Below the pieces are notes generated by a model that worked only from the letters and a program-made list of their open reading frames with translations, was not told the origin of the DNA and made no database searches. The position numbers and the translations under genes are program-made. From contig CALHVU010000011.1 of the NCBI GenBank assembly GCA_938036925.1, positions 1-38,805 of the forward strand: a stretch of DNA of 38,805 bases. The letters run 5' to 3'. This DNA comes from an uncultured Atopobium sp. Lineage in GTDB: Bacteria > Actinomycetota > Coriobacteriia > Coriobacteriales > Atopobiaceae. Shown here in pieces: positions 8,401 through 15,983 of this stretch. The first letter of the stretch is position 1. Every line of letters starts with the position of its first letter.

Positions 8401-8961
8401 TTACTCGCCCAGGACAACGTGCCTAAACTCGCCGTCTTCGTAGATTCCGCAGCTGTGAGTACCGTCCTTTGGAATGCCCACAGAACCTGGGTTAAATACG
8501 GTGACCTCAGGATGGTCATGGCCCTTCTCGTTATACTTTCTGTGTGTGTGACCGTAGACAAACGCATCAAGGCTTGGCATCTGAGGCCATTTATCAACGC
8601 TGTTATGAACACCAGGTCCAAACACATGACCATGCGTAAAGAAGATGGTGAACTGCTTGCCAGTCTTTGGGTCCTTATCAAACAAGATGTTATAATCAGC
8701 CATGCAAGGGAAGTCCAGAACCATCTGGTCAACCTCTGCCTCGCAATTTCCGCGAACCGCAATAACCTTGTCGGAAATGCTGTTCAACATCTCAATGACG
8801 CGTTTAGGAGCGTAATCTGCGGGAAGATCGTTGCGAGGGCCGTGATAGAGCAGATCTCCAAGAAGCAAAACGTACTTTGGCTGCTCCTCCTCTATGACCT
8901 GCATGAGCTTCTCGCAATAGTCGGCAGCGCCGTGAATATCTGAAGCAATGACAACCTTCAT
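8401..8961 (-). CDS. YfcE/MJ0936-type metallophosphodiesterase
   Basis: The 186-residue calcineurin-like phosphoesterase has all metal-binding motifs in order: SDIHG, GDLLYHGPRN, GNCEAE, HGH and GHTH. The family hydrolyses phosphodiesters with Mn2+ in the cytoplasm; the physiological substrate is usually unknown. The frame is open to 9015, but the ATG at 8961 starts the conserved MKVVIASDIHG and has a GAGGAT site, so it is chosen. Upstream lie several ACGTGT-type palindromic pieces (8976-9012). Confidence 0.9.
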   Translation of the reverse strand: MKVVIASDIHGAADYCEKLMQVIEEEQPKYVLLLGDLLYHGPRNDLPADYAPKRVIEMLNSISDKVIAVRGNCEAEVDQMVLDFPCMADYNILFDKDPKTGKQFTIFFTHGHVFGPGVHNSVDKWPQMPSLDAFVYGHTHRKYNEKGHDHPEVTVFNPGSVGIPKDGTHSCGIYEDGEFRHVVLGE

Positions 8962-9090
8962 CAACGTATCCTCTCTATACGTGTTTCTACACGTAGCTTC
9001 ATACGCGTGTATCAATCAATTATTTTATTGTATTAATGATATCCAGCCAGTTACAAGCGCTGGCAATTCGGTCACCGTGCAAATGCCTGC

Positions 9091-10074
9091 TTAGAACCTA
9101 CCAGTCATCCTTGCGTCAGGATCAGCCTCGGAAACACGTTGACGAAGATCTGCAATAGCCGCAGGTATCTCGTCTGTGTTGTACGGTGTCATCTGGTACA
9201 CCCAGTTAATCCAGTTGCGATACAGCAAGTTGGCATGTGCACGCCAAGTAAACAGCGGCTGCTTTTCTGGATCGTTATCAGGGAAGTAATTCTCCGGCAG
9301 ACGAATAGGCAGACCCTTATGGAAGTCGCGCCAATACTCCTCTGCAAGTGTATCGCGATCATATTCAAAATGACCGGTTACAAAAATCTCGTGAAAGTCT
9401 CTTGTGGCGAGAAGTGCAGGACCGCTGGTAAATCCCTCAGAAAGCACCGCAAGTTCAGGATGATCCACCAGAGCTGATGTCTCAATAGCAGCATGGCGAG
9501 AATGCGGCATGTAATGTACCTCGTCAAATCCGTTGGTGAGGAAGCAATATTCATCGCATAAACGCTGTGGGAAAATACCAAAGAGCTTAGCGCCCAGCAT
9601 CTTCTTGGGAATGTCGTGCAAGTAATACAAGCCAGCTAGTGCGCCCCAACACAGGTACATGGTAGAAAAGACATGCTCCTGAGACCAATCAACAATGCGA
9701 CAAAACTCATCCCAGTAGTCAACGTCCTCGTATTTAAGATCCTCGATAGGGGCGCCGGTAACAATCAGACCGTCGTAATTTTTATCTTTGAAGTCATCAA
9801 AAGTTGAATAAAACGTTACCAGGTGGTCAGCAGCGGTGTTTTTAGATTCATGCGAAGAGATACGCATAAAGTCACACGTAACCTGTATAGGAGACTTTGA
9901 AATCAAGCGGAGAATCTGTGTCTCGGTCTGAATTTTCTTAGGCATTAAATTCAAAATTGCCAGGCGCAGCGGGCGAATCTCCTGGTGTTCTGCAACTTCT
10001 TCCTCAAGCGCAAAAATACGCTCTTCTTGCAGTGTCTTCTTAGCTGGCAAACCATCTGGAATATTAATAGGCAT
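9091..10074 (-). CDS. metA: Homoserine O-acetyltransferase (MetA family)
   Basis: The 327-residue enzyme activates homoserine in methionine synthesis. The catalytic Cys142 (LCWGA) and the His235/Glu237 pair (TGHFEYD) are present at the standard positions. Residue 111 is Glu (TGAPIE); in this family Glu111 goes with acetyl-CoA and Gly111 with succinyl-CoA, so acetyl transfer is predicted despite the usual 'succinyltransferase' label. The start has an AAGGAAG site. It is divergent from the helicase gene with only a short gap. No SAM riboswitch fits in that gap. The segment NTAADHLVTFY differs from the usual NTPxEHLxxFY. Confidence 0.93.
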   Translation of the reverse strand: MPINIPDGLPAKKTLQEERIFALEEEVAEHQEIRPLRLAILNLMPKKIQTETQILRLISKSPIQVTCDFMRISSHESKNTAADHLVTFYSTFDDFKDKNYDGLIVTGAPIEDLKYEDVDYWDEFCRIVDWSQEHVFSTMYLCWGALAGLYYLHDIPKKMLGAKLFGIFPQRLCDEYCFLTNGFDEVHYMPHSRHAAIETSALVDHPELAVLSEGFTSGPALLATRDFHEIFVTGHFEYDRDTLAEEYWRDFHKGLPIRLPENYFPDNDPEKQPLFTWRAHANLLYRNWINWVYQMTPYNTDEIPAAIADLRQRVSEADPDARMTGRF

Positions 10075-10084
10075 GGTAACTTCC

Positions 10085-10113
10085 TTTAGCTAATCGTTGC
10101 ACATAAGTATACT
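10085..10113 (+). promoter_or_regulatory. Promoter giving a probably leaderless helicase mRNA
   Basis: TATACT at 10108-10113 lies exactly 7 bases before the ATG at 10121, with a weak -35 (TTTAGC, 10085-10090) at 17-bp spacing. No ribosome binding site precedes the ATG. Transcription would begin at or next to the start codon, as is common in Actinobacteria. Confidence 0.5.
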
Positions 10114-10120
10114 TGTTTGT

Positions 10121-11488
10121 ATGGAAATAACTTTTGCCGAGCTCGGGCTAAACGAGCAAATTCTGGCAGGCGTAGCAACACTTGGGTTTAACGCACCCAC
10201 TCCCGTGCAGGCCGCGGCAATTCCCGCTGTCCTCGCGGGAAAGGACGTTGTTGCGTCTGCGCAAACGGGAACAGGTAAAACTGCAGCGTTTATGTTGCCT
10301 ACGCTGCAGCGCATTGCTGTCGAGAAACCCGGTGGGGCCGAGAAGCCCGAAGCCAAGGAACCCAACGCAAGCGCCAAACCCAACGTGGCTGCCGGGCGCG
10401 GCGCCAAGCGTAACGCCAAGCGTGGTGACACCAAACGCAACGCCTACCCCCGCGCGCTCATCATCACCCCAACACGAGAGCTTGCGGCCCAAATTGACGA
10501 CGTTGCTAAAAGCGTTTGTGCATCCACTGGTCAGCAAGCTGTCATTGTCACCGGTGGCGCTCGCTACAAACACCAGATAACCTCGCTGCAAAAAGGTTGC
10601 GATGTGCTGGTGGCAACACCTGGCCGCCTGATAGATCTTCTCGACAAGAAGCATACAAGCCTAGAGAACATCCAGGTACTGGTGCTCGACGAGGCAGATC
10701 GCATGCTTGACATGGGATTTTGGCCAAGCGTTCATCGCATTATGGAGCAACTACCCAAGGCGCACCAAACGCTGCTTTTCTCGGCAACGCTCCCCGCATC
10801 AATCACCTCAACCATAGACGCGCTGCTTAAAGATCCAGAGCGCATTGAGATTGCAAGAACCGGACAGACTGCGGCAACAATCGAGCAACATTTATGCTCG
10901 GTCACTCAGGGACAAAAACCGCAGCTCTTAAAGGCGCTTATCGACTCGTTTGATCCTGCGCCAGAGCGTGTGTTGGTGTTCTGTAGGACAAAGTCGCGCG
11001 TTGACAGCATTTACAAAAATCTCAAAGCCGCAGGTCTCAAGGTTGATGTTATGCATGCGGACCGTCCGCAAAAGGCTCGCGCAAGAGCGCTGGAGCGATT
11101 CCGTAGTGGCGCCATTCAGGTTCTTGTTGCAACCGACGTCATGAGCCGCGGTATTGACATCCAGGGCATTGACGCCGTTATCAACTTTGATGTGCCGCTT
11201 GACCCCGAGGATTACGTTCACCGTATTGGCCGAACGGGCCGCGCAGGAGCCGCAGGTCAGGCGTTCACTTTTATGGGACCAGATGAGGTCACGCCGCTTA
11301 GGGAAATTGAGTACTTCACAAAAGCGCTCATTCCTACATGGGATCTACCTGGCTTTTCTTATGACTCGGGTCGCATTATGCTCCAAGACTCCCGCTCTAC
11401 CACTAAGACCACACGCTCGATGTTCTCGGGCTCAAGGTCAAGAGGCAAAGGCTTTGGATTTGGCGGCAGATATGGCCGACACACGTAA
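10121..11488 (+). CDS. DEAD-box RNA helicase (RhlE/DeaD type)
   Basis: The 455-residue protein has every DEAD-box motif: Q motif (GFNAPTPVQ), AQTGTGKT, PTRELA, TPGRLIDLLD, DEAD, SAT and HRIGRTGR. It unwinds RNA in ribosome assembly or mRNA turnover, often in the cold. A basic low-complexity insert of about 40 residues rich in Lys, Ala, Pro and Asn follows the Walker A region, where close relatives have a short link. The Gly/Arg/Phe-rich tail may bind RNA. The frame is open back to a TTG at 10097, but the family N-terminus MEITFAELGL fixes the ATG. Confidence 0.93.
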   Translation: MEITFAELGLNEQILAGVATLGFNAPTPVQAAAIPAVLAGKDVVASAQTGTGKTAAFMLPTLQRIAVEKPGGAEKPEAKEPNASAKPNVAAGRGAKRNAKRGDTKRNAYPRALIITPTRELAAQIDDVAKSVCASTGQQAVIVTGGARYKHQITSLQKGCDVLVATPGRLIDLLDKKHTSLENIQVLVLDEADRMLDMGFWPSVHRIMEQLPKAHQTLLFSATLPASITSTIDALLKDPERIEIARTGQTAATIEQHLCSVTQGQKPQLLKALIDSFDPAPERVLVFCRTKSRVDSIYKNLKAAGLKVDVMHADRPQKARARALERFRSGAIQVLVATDVMSRGIDIQGIDAVINFDVPLDPEDYVHRIGRTGRAGAAGQAFTFMGPDEVTPLREIEYFTKALIPTWDLPGFSYDSGRIMLQDSRSTTKTTRSMFSGSRSRGKGFGFGGRYGRHT

Positions 11489-11532
11489 TCTATAATCAGA
11501 TGCAGTCAGCTCATACAGTAAAGGAATAAAAC

Positions 11533-11913
11533 ATGGGTCCTTTTAGTAACGTTGGTGTAATTTTTGCCCTTGGAGCTGCAGTTTTACACGTGGTCATATT
11601 TTATCTTGAGTCATTTGCCTGGACTTCCGACGGTGCGCTCAAGGCCTTTAACATGACAAAAGAAGAAGCAGAAAATACTCAAGAAATGGCTTTTAATCAG
11701 GGATTTTACAATCTTTTTCTTGCCATTGAGGTCTTCGTAGGCGTCTTCTTAATGGCTACCAGAAATCCAGCAGGTAAAGTGCTTGTCACCTTTGCTGTTT
11801 GTTCAATGGAATTTGCCGCAATTCTTCTCTTTGTGACTTCTCCCGACAAACGCTCTGCAGCTATCAAGCAGGCAATATTCCCTCTTATGGCTCTCTGCAA
11901 TTTTTTTATGTAA
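11533..11913 (+). CDS. DUF1304 family small membrane protein
   Basis: The 126-residue protein has four hydrophobic helices and DUF1304 hallmarks: an early Glu in HVVIFYLESFAW, a TKEEAENT segment and the NQGFYNLFLA motif. The function of the family is unknown. An AAAGGAA site precedes the ATG. It lies 45 bp after the helicase stop and is closed by its own terminator. Confidence 0.85.
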   Translation: MGPFSNVGVIFALGAAVLHVVIFYLESFAWTSDGALKAFNMTKEEAENTQEMAFNQGFYNLFLAIEVFVGVFLMATRNPAGKVLVTFAVCSMEFAAILLFVTSPDKRSAAIKQAIFPLMALCNFFM

Positions 11914-11929
11914 CTTTTTGAGCATCGAC

Positions 11930-11958
11930 GCTGGGTGCTCGCAGACACCCAGCTTTTT
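11930..11958 (+). terminator. Intrinsic terminator after the DUF1304 gene
   Basis: GCTGGGTG (11930-11937) and CACCCAGC (11946-11953) form an 8-bp GC-rich stem followed directly by TTTTTGT. Confidence 0.9.
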
Positions 11959-11965
11959 GTAAGCA

Positions 11966-11979
11966 CTTCTCGCGAGAAG
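11966..11979. promoter_or_regulatory. Palindrome overlapping the ribosome binding site of the RlmI-like gene
   Basis: CTTCTCGCGAGAAG is a perfect 14-bp palindrome. Its right end forms part of the AAGGA site for the ATG at 11987. It also reads as two motif cores (TTCTCGC and GCGAGAA) merged head to head. Confidence 0.5.
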
Positions 11980-11986
11980 GATCATC

Positions 11987-13306
11987 ATGAAGCAACTCCG
12001 CCCATATCCACAGGTTATTGTCACCAAGAAAGCAGCTCGCGCGCTTGCGGGCGGACATCCTTGGGTCTTTGAGGGCGAGGTTATCCGTGTAGAGCCGTCT
12101 CCAGAAAGTGGTGAGTGTGCTCAAAATGGTTGCATGGTTGATGTCTTTGAAGAGAACGGCACCTACCAAGGAACCGGCCTTCTGTCAGAAATGAGCAAGA
12201 TTCGCGTCAGAATTGTGACAAGAAACGCCAACGATAGACTCAATGAAGCGTTTTGGAGTCGCAAGATTAGCTGGGCGTGGGAGCACCGTAAGACCACTAT
12301 GGGAAACCGCGCTCTACCCGGGACTGAGCCCGATACCAATTGCTGCCGCGTCATCTTCTCTGAGGCCGACGGCTTTCCTGGCTTAATCGTTGACCGCTAC
12401 GAGAATGTGCTTGTTGCGCAGGTAGGAACCGTTGGCATGGAGCGTCTGCGTGATGCTATCTATCCACTGCTACTTGAAGTTTTCTCTGCAGACGGTCAGG
12501 TAATCGACGGCATTTACGAAAGAAATGACTCCCCCTCTCGCCTTAAAGAGGGACTTCCGCAATATAAAGGCTGGTGGACAGGTGCTTTTTCTGACGAGAA
12601 TGACTTGCTTGCAGAAAGCACCCTTACCCTGCCTTCAACTCACGTTCTTGCAACAGAAAACGGACTTAAATTTAATCTTGACCTGGAGAACAGCCAAAAA
12701 ACAGGCTTTTTCTTAGATCAAAAATACAACCGTCGAGCAGTTCGTCAGCTTGCACAAGGGCGCCGTGTGTTGGATTGCTTCTGCCACGTTGGTCCTTTTG
12801 GTCTTAACGCCGCAGCTGGTGGAGCAGAATTTGTCCGCTGTGTAGATGTCAGCCAAACCGCCATTGACCTTGCGCGCCACAATGCAGAACTCAACGGCTT
12901 AGCAGATCGCATGGACTTTACCTGCGCAAATGTTCTTGAATATCTGCCAGAGTTAGCTCAAGACCGCGCTCAGCTCAAAGCAGAGGGAGGTCCGTTTGAC
13001 CTCATCATTCTGGATCCGCCCGCATTCACTAAGACACGCGACAAGGTTCGAAGCGCTATGCGTGGCTATAAGGAAATCAACGCTGCGACCATGAAGCTGC
13101 TGCCTCGAGGTGGCTACCTGGCAACTTGTTCCTGCTCACACTTCATGACCAGAGATCTTCTCGCCCAGGCAATTGCCGAGGCAGCTCACCATACTAACGT
13201 GCAGCTCAAACAAATTGAAGAGCGACAGCAAGCTCCTGACCACCCAATTCTTTGGGGTGTTCCCGAGAGTCACTACCTTGATTTCTTCATTTTCCAGGTG
13301 GTTTAA
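11987..13306 (+). CDS. RlmI-like class I rRNA (cytosine-C5) methyltransferase
   Basis: The 439-residue protein has an N-terminal PUA domain (residues about 5-80, GGHPWVFEGEV) and a SAM-dependent Rossmann methyltransferase domain. Visible are the lead-in segment (NSQKTGFFLDQKYNR), motif I (VLDCFCHVGPFGLNAA), the acidic ribose-binding end (RCVDVSQTAID) and motif IV (IILDPPAFTKT). A Cys-rich TCSCSHF holds the likely catalytic cysteine. The match is to RlmI/YccW, which makes m5C in 23S rRNA; the target here is inferred. The ATG has an AAGGA site lying in a 14-bp perfect palindrome. Confidence 0.88.
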   Translation: MKQLRPYPQVIVTKKAARALAGGHPWVFEGEVIRVEPSPESGECAQNGCMVDVFEENGTYQGTGLLSEMSKIRVRIVTRNANDRLNEAFWSRKISWAWEHRKTTMGNRALPGTEPDTNCCRVIFSEADGFPGLIVDRYENVLVAQVGTVGMERLRDAIYPLLLEVFSADGQVIDGIYERNDSPSRLKEGLPQYKGWWTGAFSDENDLLAESTLTLPSTHVLATENGLKFNLDLENSQKTGFFLDQKYNRRAVRQLAQGRRVLDCFCHVGPFGLNAAAGGAEFVRCVDVSQTAIDLARHNAELNGLADRMDFTCANVLEYLPELAQDRAQLKAEGGPFDLIILDPPAFTKTRDKVRSAMRGYKEINAATMKLLPRGGYLATCSCSHFMTRDLLAQAIAEAAHHTNVQLKQIEERQQAPDHPILWGVPESHYLDFFIFQVV

Positions 13307-13357
13307 AACCTACAGTCCATTCTTCAAAGAACATTTTATGATATTTATTCCATATTG

Positions 13358-13403
13358 TGATATAATACTCTTATAAATTATTTTACTAATTTATAAGAGT
13401 ATT
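13358..13403 (+). promoter_or_regulatory. Extended -10 promoter with a 16-bp inverted repeat over the start site
   Basis: TGATATAAT (13358-13366) is an extended -10 element. A perfect 16-bp inverted repeat, 13364-13379 paired with 13388-13403 around an 8-nt spacer, begins inside the -10 and covers the expected start of transcription. It could be an operator or a 5' mRNA hairpin just before the GGAGG site. Confidence 0.55.
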
Positions 13404-13426
13404 TATGGCATACTTTGGAGGCTCTT

Positions 13427-13921
13427 ATGGCTGAGTTGGATGTCGGGGATTCATCTAAACAGGCAATCTCAAACAAATACCAGTCCTACTTAACCTATGG
13501 GTTATTAGCCTTTATTGGCGGTTTTGCTGGTCTTCATTCATTTTATAAAACAGGAAAAATCTCATTTTTTAGGACTGCATTATCTGGATGCTTTCTTTAT
13601 CTTCTCGTTTCTTTCAACTATTGGTATCTCTATGCTCTTCTCGTGCTTATAAATTCTTTTATCACGCTCTCCATAGTCTTTGATAAAAATATAACTGTTC
13701 AAAATATCCAAGGAGATGCAACTCAGTCTCAGGGCGCTGAAAGTAATGACAAATTGATTTTGATCACAATCTCTGTACTTGCATTATTTCTACTAGTAAG
13801 CGCGACTCTATCTTTTGTATTCAGTATCTCAATGGCTATAAAGCTCATTCTTGTAATAATCTTCATTGGTCTGGGAGCTTTGCTGATAAACGCTAGTGGA
13901 ATCAAAATTTCTTTTAAATAA
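13427..13921 (+). CDS. TM2-domain-like membrane protein
   Basis: The 164-residue protein has a soluble N-terminal 25 residues, a first helix pair containing the TM2-like motif GGFAGLHSFYKTG, a polar loop (about residues 85-110) and two further strongly hydrophobic helices. TM2 proteins are small membrane proteins of unknown function. The ATG at 13427 has a GGAGG site; an in-frame TTG at 13415 overlaps that site and is unlikely. The gene is more AT-rich than its neighbours. It ends 14 bp from the convergent tadA. Confidence 0.65.
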   Translation: MAELDVGDSSKQAISNKYQSYLTYGLLAFIGGFAGLHSFYKTGKISFFRTALSGCFLYLLVSFNYWYLYALLVLINSFITLSIVFDKNITVQNIQGDATQSQGAESNDKLILITISVLALFLLVSATLSFVFSISMAIKLILVIIFIGLGALLINASGIKISFK

Positions 13922-13935
13922 TTCTTCCAGACTTC

Positions 13936-14442
13936 TTATTTTTCCAAACTTTTGCTTTTACGACGCTCTTTAAAGAACGCTTTGAGCTGTGCAGATGCCT
14001 CATCTGCTAATACTCCGCCTGAGACTGCAAACTCGTGATTGAGTCTTGGATCGCTGCTCACGTCAAACAACGTGCCCGTTGCGCCGCCCTTGGGGTCAAA
14101 TGCACCAAACACGCAGCGATCAATACGAGCATTGACCATCAATCCTGCGCACATCAAGCAAGGTTCCAGCGTCACGTACACCGTACAGCCAGAAAGCCTC
14201 CAGCGGCCAAGCTTTTTTGAGGCCTCTTGCATGGCGAGAAACTCAGCATGTGCAGAGGGATTGTTGTCAATCTCACGGCGATTATGTGCAACGGCAATAA
14301 TCTCTCCATCACACACTACAACTGCGCCGATAGGCACTTCTCCTATCTGGGCTGCAAGTTCTGCCTGTTCAAGAGCAAGTTTCATGTACTTCTGATCAAG
14401 AGCAGCCTGTGGGGTCAAAGGCTCTTGTACTTCGTTACTCAT
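13936..14442 (-). CDS. tadA: tRNA-specific adenosine deaminase
   Basis: The 168-residue zinc deaminase converts A34 to inosine in tRNA-Arg(ACG). It has the catalytic HAE (NPSAHAEFLAM), the zinc motif LEPCLMCAG and the family N-terminus MKLALEQAELAAQIGEVPIGAVVV. The start at 14442 has a GAGGAG site and leaves a 19-residue extension before the domain. It lies upstream of, and divergent to, the tRNA-Ser gene. Confidence 0.93.
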   Translation of the reverse strand: MSNEVQEPLTPQAALDQKYMKLALEQAELAAQIGEVPIGAVVVCDGEIIAVAHNRREIDNNPSAHAEFLAMQEASKKLGRWRLSGCTVYVTLEPCLMCAGLMVNARIDRCVFGAFDPKGGATGTLFDVSSDPRLNHEFAVSGGVLADEASAQLKAFFKERRKSKSLEK

Positions 14443-14486
14443 AGCTGCTCCTCTCTTGTCTAGTTGCTGTCGTAGTTCTTACGCAG

Positions 14487-14574
14487 TTCTGACGCGAATC
14501 CGTCACGAACCTGACACTTATCTGTCGCGATTCTGACGTAAATCTTTCATGACCCTGACGCTTATTTGTCTTCA
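14487..14574. repeat. Two imperfect 44-bp tandem repeats
   Basis: Units 14487-14530 and 14531-14574 match at 33 of 44 positions; each starts TTCTGACG and contains CCTGAC and CTTAT. They lie in the 212-bp gap between tadA and tRNA-Ser. No reading frame is evident. Confidence 0.65.
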
Positions 14575-14654
14575 TTTAATTATGAAGCAAAACCCAACTT
14601 CCCAAATCCCCTACTCGCAAAAAACTGAATTATGAGGTAGGATATTACCGCTTT

Positions 14655-14747
<93 letters not shown>

Positions 14748-14979
14748 TTTTGGCGGACCTCAACTTAACGTTTTACCTTCAGAACTTACATTCCATCTCA
14801 CGTCATTTCTACCTCAACGTTCTTCTCGCCAGTGTGTGGGCGAGCATTCCATTTACCAAAACCGCTTCAGAAAGTTAAAAGCTTTAATTAAAAACGCCTT
14901 AGATTTTTACTTTTGGGTATAATTAACCTGTCCAAATGGATGGCTGACACAGGATTGTCAGTGATTGAAAGGATTTAGC

Positions 14980-15522
14980 ATGATTATTGCCGCAGTTGTA
15001 GTTATTGTCCTTCTGGTTTTCTGGGCCATTAGCATTCACAACAACATCATTCGCGCAAGCAACAGGTGCGACAACGCTTGGGCAGCTATCGATACGCAGC
15101 TTCAGCGTCGTAACGATCTGATCCCTAACCTGGTCAACACCGTTAAGGGTTACGCAGCTCATGAGTCTAAGACTTTTGAGGCAGTTACTTCTGCTCGCGC
15201 TGCAGTCGCAAACGCTCGCACTCCTGAAGAGAAGATGCAGGCTTCCGGCACTCTTTCCAATGCTCTGACCAACCTGTTTGCTGTTGTTGAGAACTACCCA
15301 GAGCTCAAGGCTAACCAGAACTTCCTGGAGCTCCAGGCAGAGCTTACTGACACCGAGAACCGCCTCAGCTATGCACGCTTGAGCTACAACGATGTTGTCA
15401 TGAACTACAACAACATCATCGCTGTTTTCCCAAACAACCTTCTTGCTGGTGGACGTTCCCCACGTACAAGCTTCCAGGTTACCGACGAGTCCGCTCGTCA
15501 GGCACCAAACGTACAGTTCTAA
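14980..15522 (+). CDS. lemA: LemA family protein
   Basis: The 180-residue protein has one N-terminal membrane helix (MIIAAVVVIVLLVFWAIS), then the LemA helical domain with the motif DTQLQRRNDLIPNLVNTVKG. LemA proteins are membrane-anchored with a mostly helical domain outside; the role is poorly known. The ATG at 14980 has an AAAGGA site 7 bases upstream; a TTG at 14965 overlaps that site. A TATAAT box (14918-14923) lies about 60 bp upstream. The usual partner genes (HtpX or TPM-domain protein) are not adjacent, and a terminator follows, so it is monocistronic. Confidence 0.92.
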   Translation: MIIAAVVVIVLLVFWAISIHNNIIRASNRCDNAWAAIDTQLQRRNDLIPNLVNTVKGYAAHESKTFEAVTSARAAVANARTPEEKMQASGTLSNALTNLFAVVENYPELKANQNFLELQAELTDTENRLSYARLSYNDVVMNYNNIIAVFPNNLLAGGRSPRTSFQVTDESARQAPNVQF

Positions 15523-15556
15523 GAGCTGCTTCGTTTACCCTTTGTACTAGTACAGT

Positions 15557-15591
15557 CCGGTATCTGCATTCCGCAGGTACCGGGCTTTTTT
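15557..15591 (+). terminator. Intrinsic terminator of lemA
   Basis: CCGGTATCTGC (15557-15567) pairs with GCAGGTACCGG (15573-15583) with one G-U pair and a 5-nt loop, followed by GCTTTTTTG. Confidence 0.92.
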
Positions 15592-15648
15592 GTGCAGAGC
15601 GTTACCTCGCGGATTGAGCTGGCTGTTCACTGGCCGCGTGCTGGTCGT

Positions 15649-15698
15649 GCGCTGCTCGTACGCCGTTTGACCGTTGTCCACGCGCTGCTCGTACGCCG
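15649..15698. repeat. 17-bp exact direct repeat in the lemA-mgtE gap
   Basis: GCGCTGCTCGTACGCCG occurs at 15649-15665 and 15682-15698. The 461-bp gap 15523-15983 otherwise holds the lemA terminator, this GC-rich repeat, a promoter and a structured leader. Confidence 0.7.
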
Positions 15699-15738
15699 GC
15701 TACAACCAAATCCGAGCAGCTAGATTATGTGAAGAGTC

Positions 15739-15983
15739 TTTACAGCCTTGCAGGAAAATCGTTAAAATAGTTACATCTGTGAATTGTCCTCGCAAGCACA
15801 ATTCACGTTCTATTGGATGAAGAGAAAGGTCAGCATGAAACCTCGACCTCACAGTCGCTGACCTCTTGCGGTGTGCCGATTTGCACCGTGAGGGGTGAAA
15901 TCGCAATGCAGTCCCCGTGGTAATTACGCGGAGTTTCTCGCCAAAGCCACGCTTTAGTCTTCGGACGCATGTAAGGAGCACAC
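15739..15983 (+). promoter_or_regulatory. Promoter and structured leader, candidate cis-regulatory RNA of the Mg2+ operon
   Basis: TTTACA (15739-15744) and TAAAAT (15763-15768) with 18-bp spacing form a good promoter, leaving about 210 nt of untranslated leader. The leader can fold into a perfect 9-bp hairpin (GTGAATTGT 15779-15787 with ACAATTCAC 15798-15806) and an 8-bp hairpin (AGGTCAGC 15827-15834 with GCTGACCT 15857-15864). Smaller stems are CGGTG/CACCG (15869/15884) and GGGG/CCCC (15892/15913). The loop segment CCTCAC (15847-15852) can pair with GTGAGG (15888-15893), a possible pseudoknot. From memory it matches neither the M-box nor the yybP-ykoY consensus. Confidence 0.55.

Noticed and set aside
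15770..15983. M-box or yybP-ykoY riboswitch
   Set aside because: The conserved core motifs of both classes, as I remember them, are absent; kept only as an unclassified structured leader.
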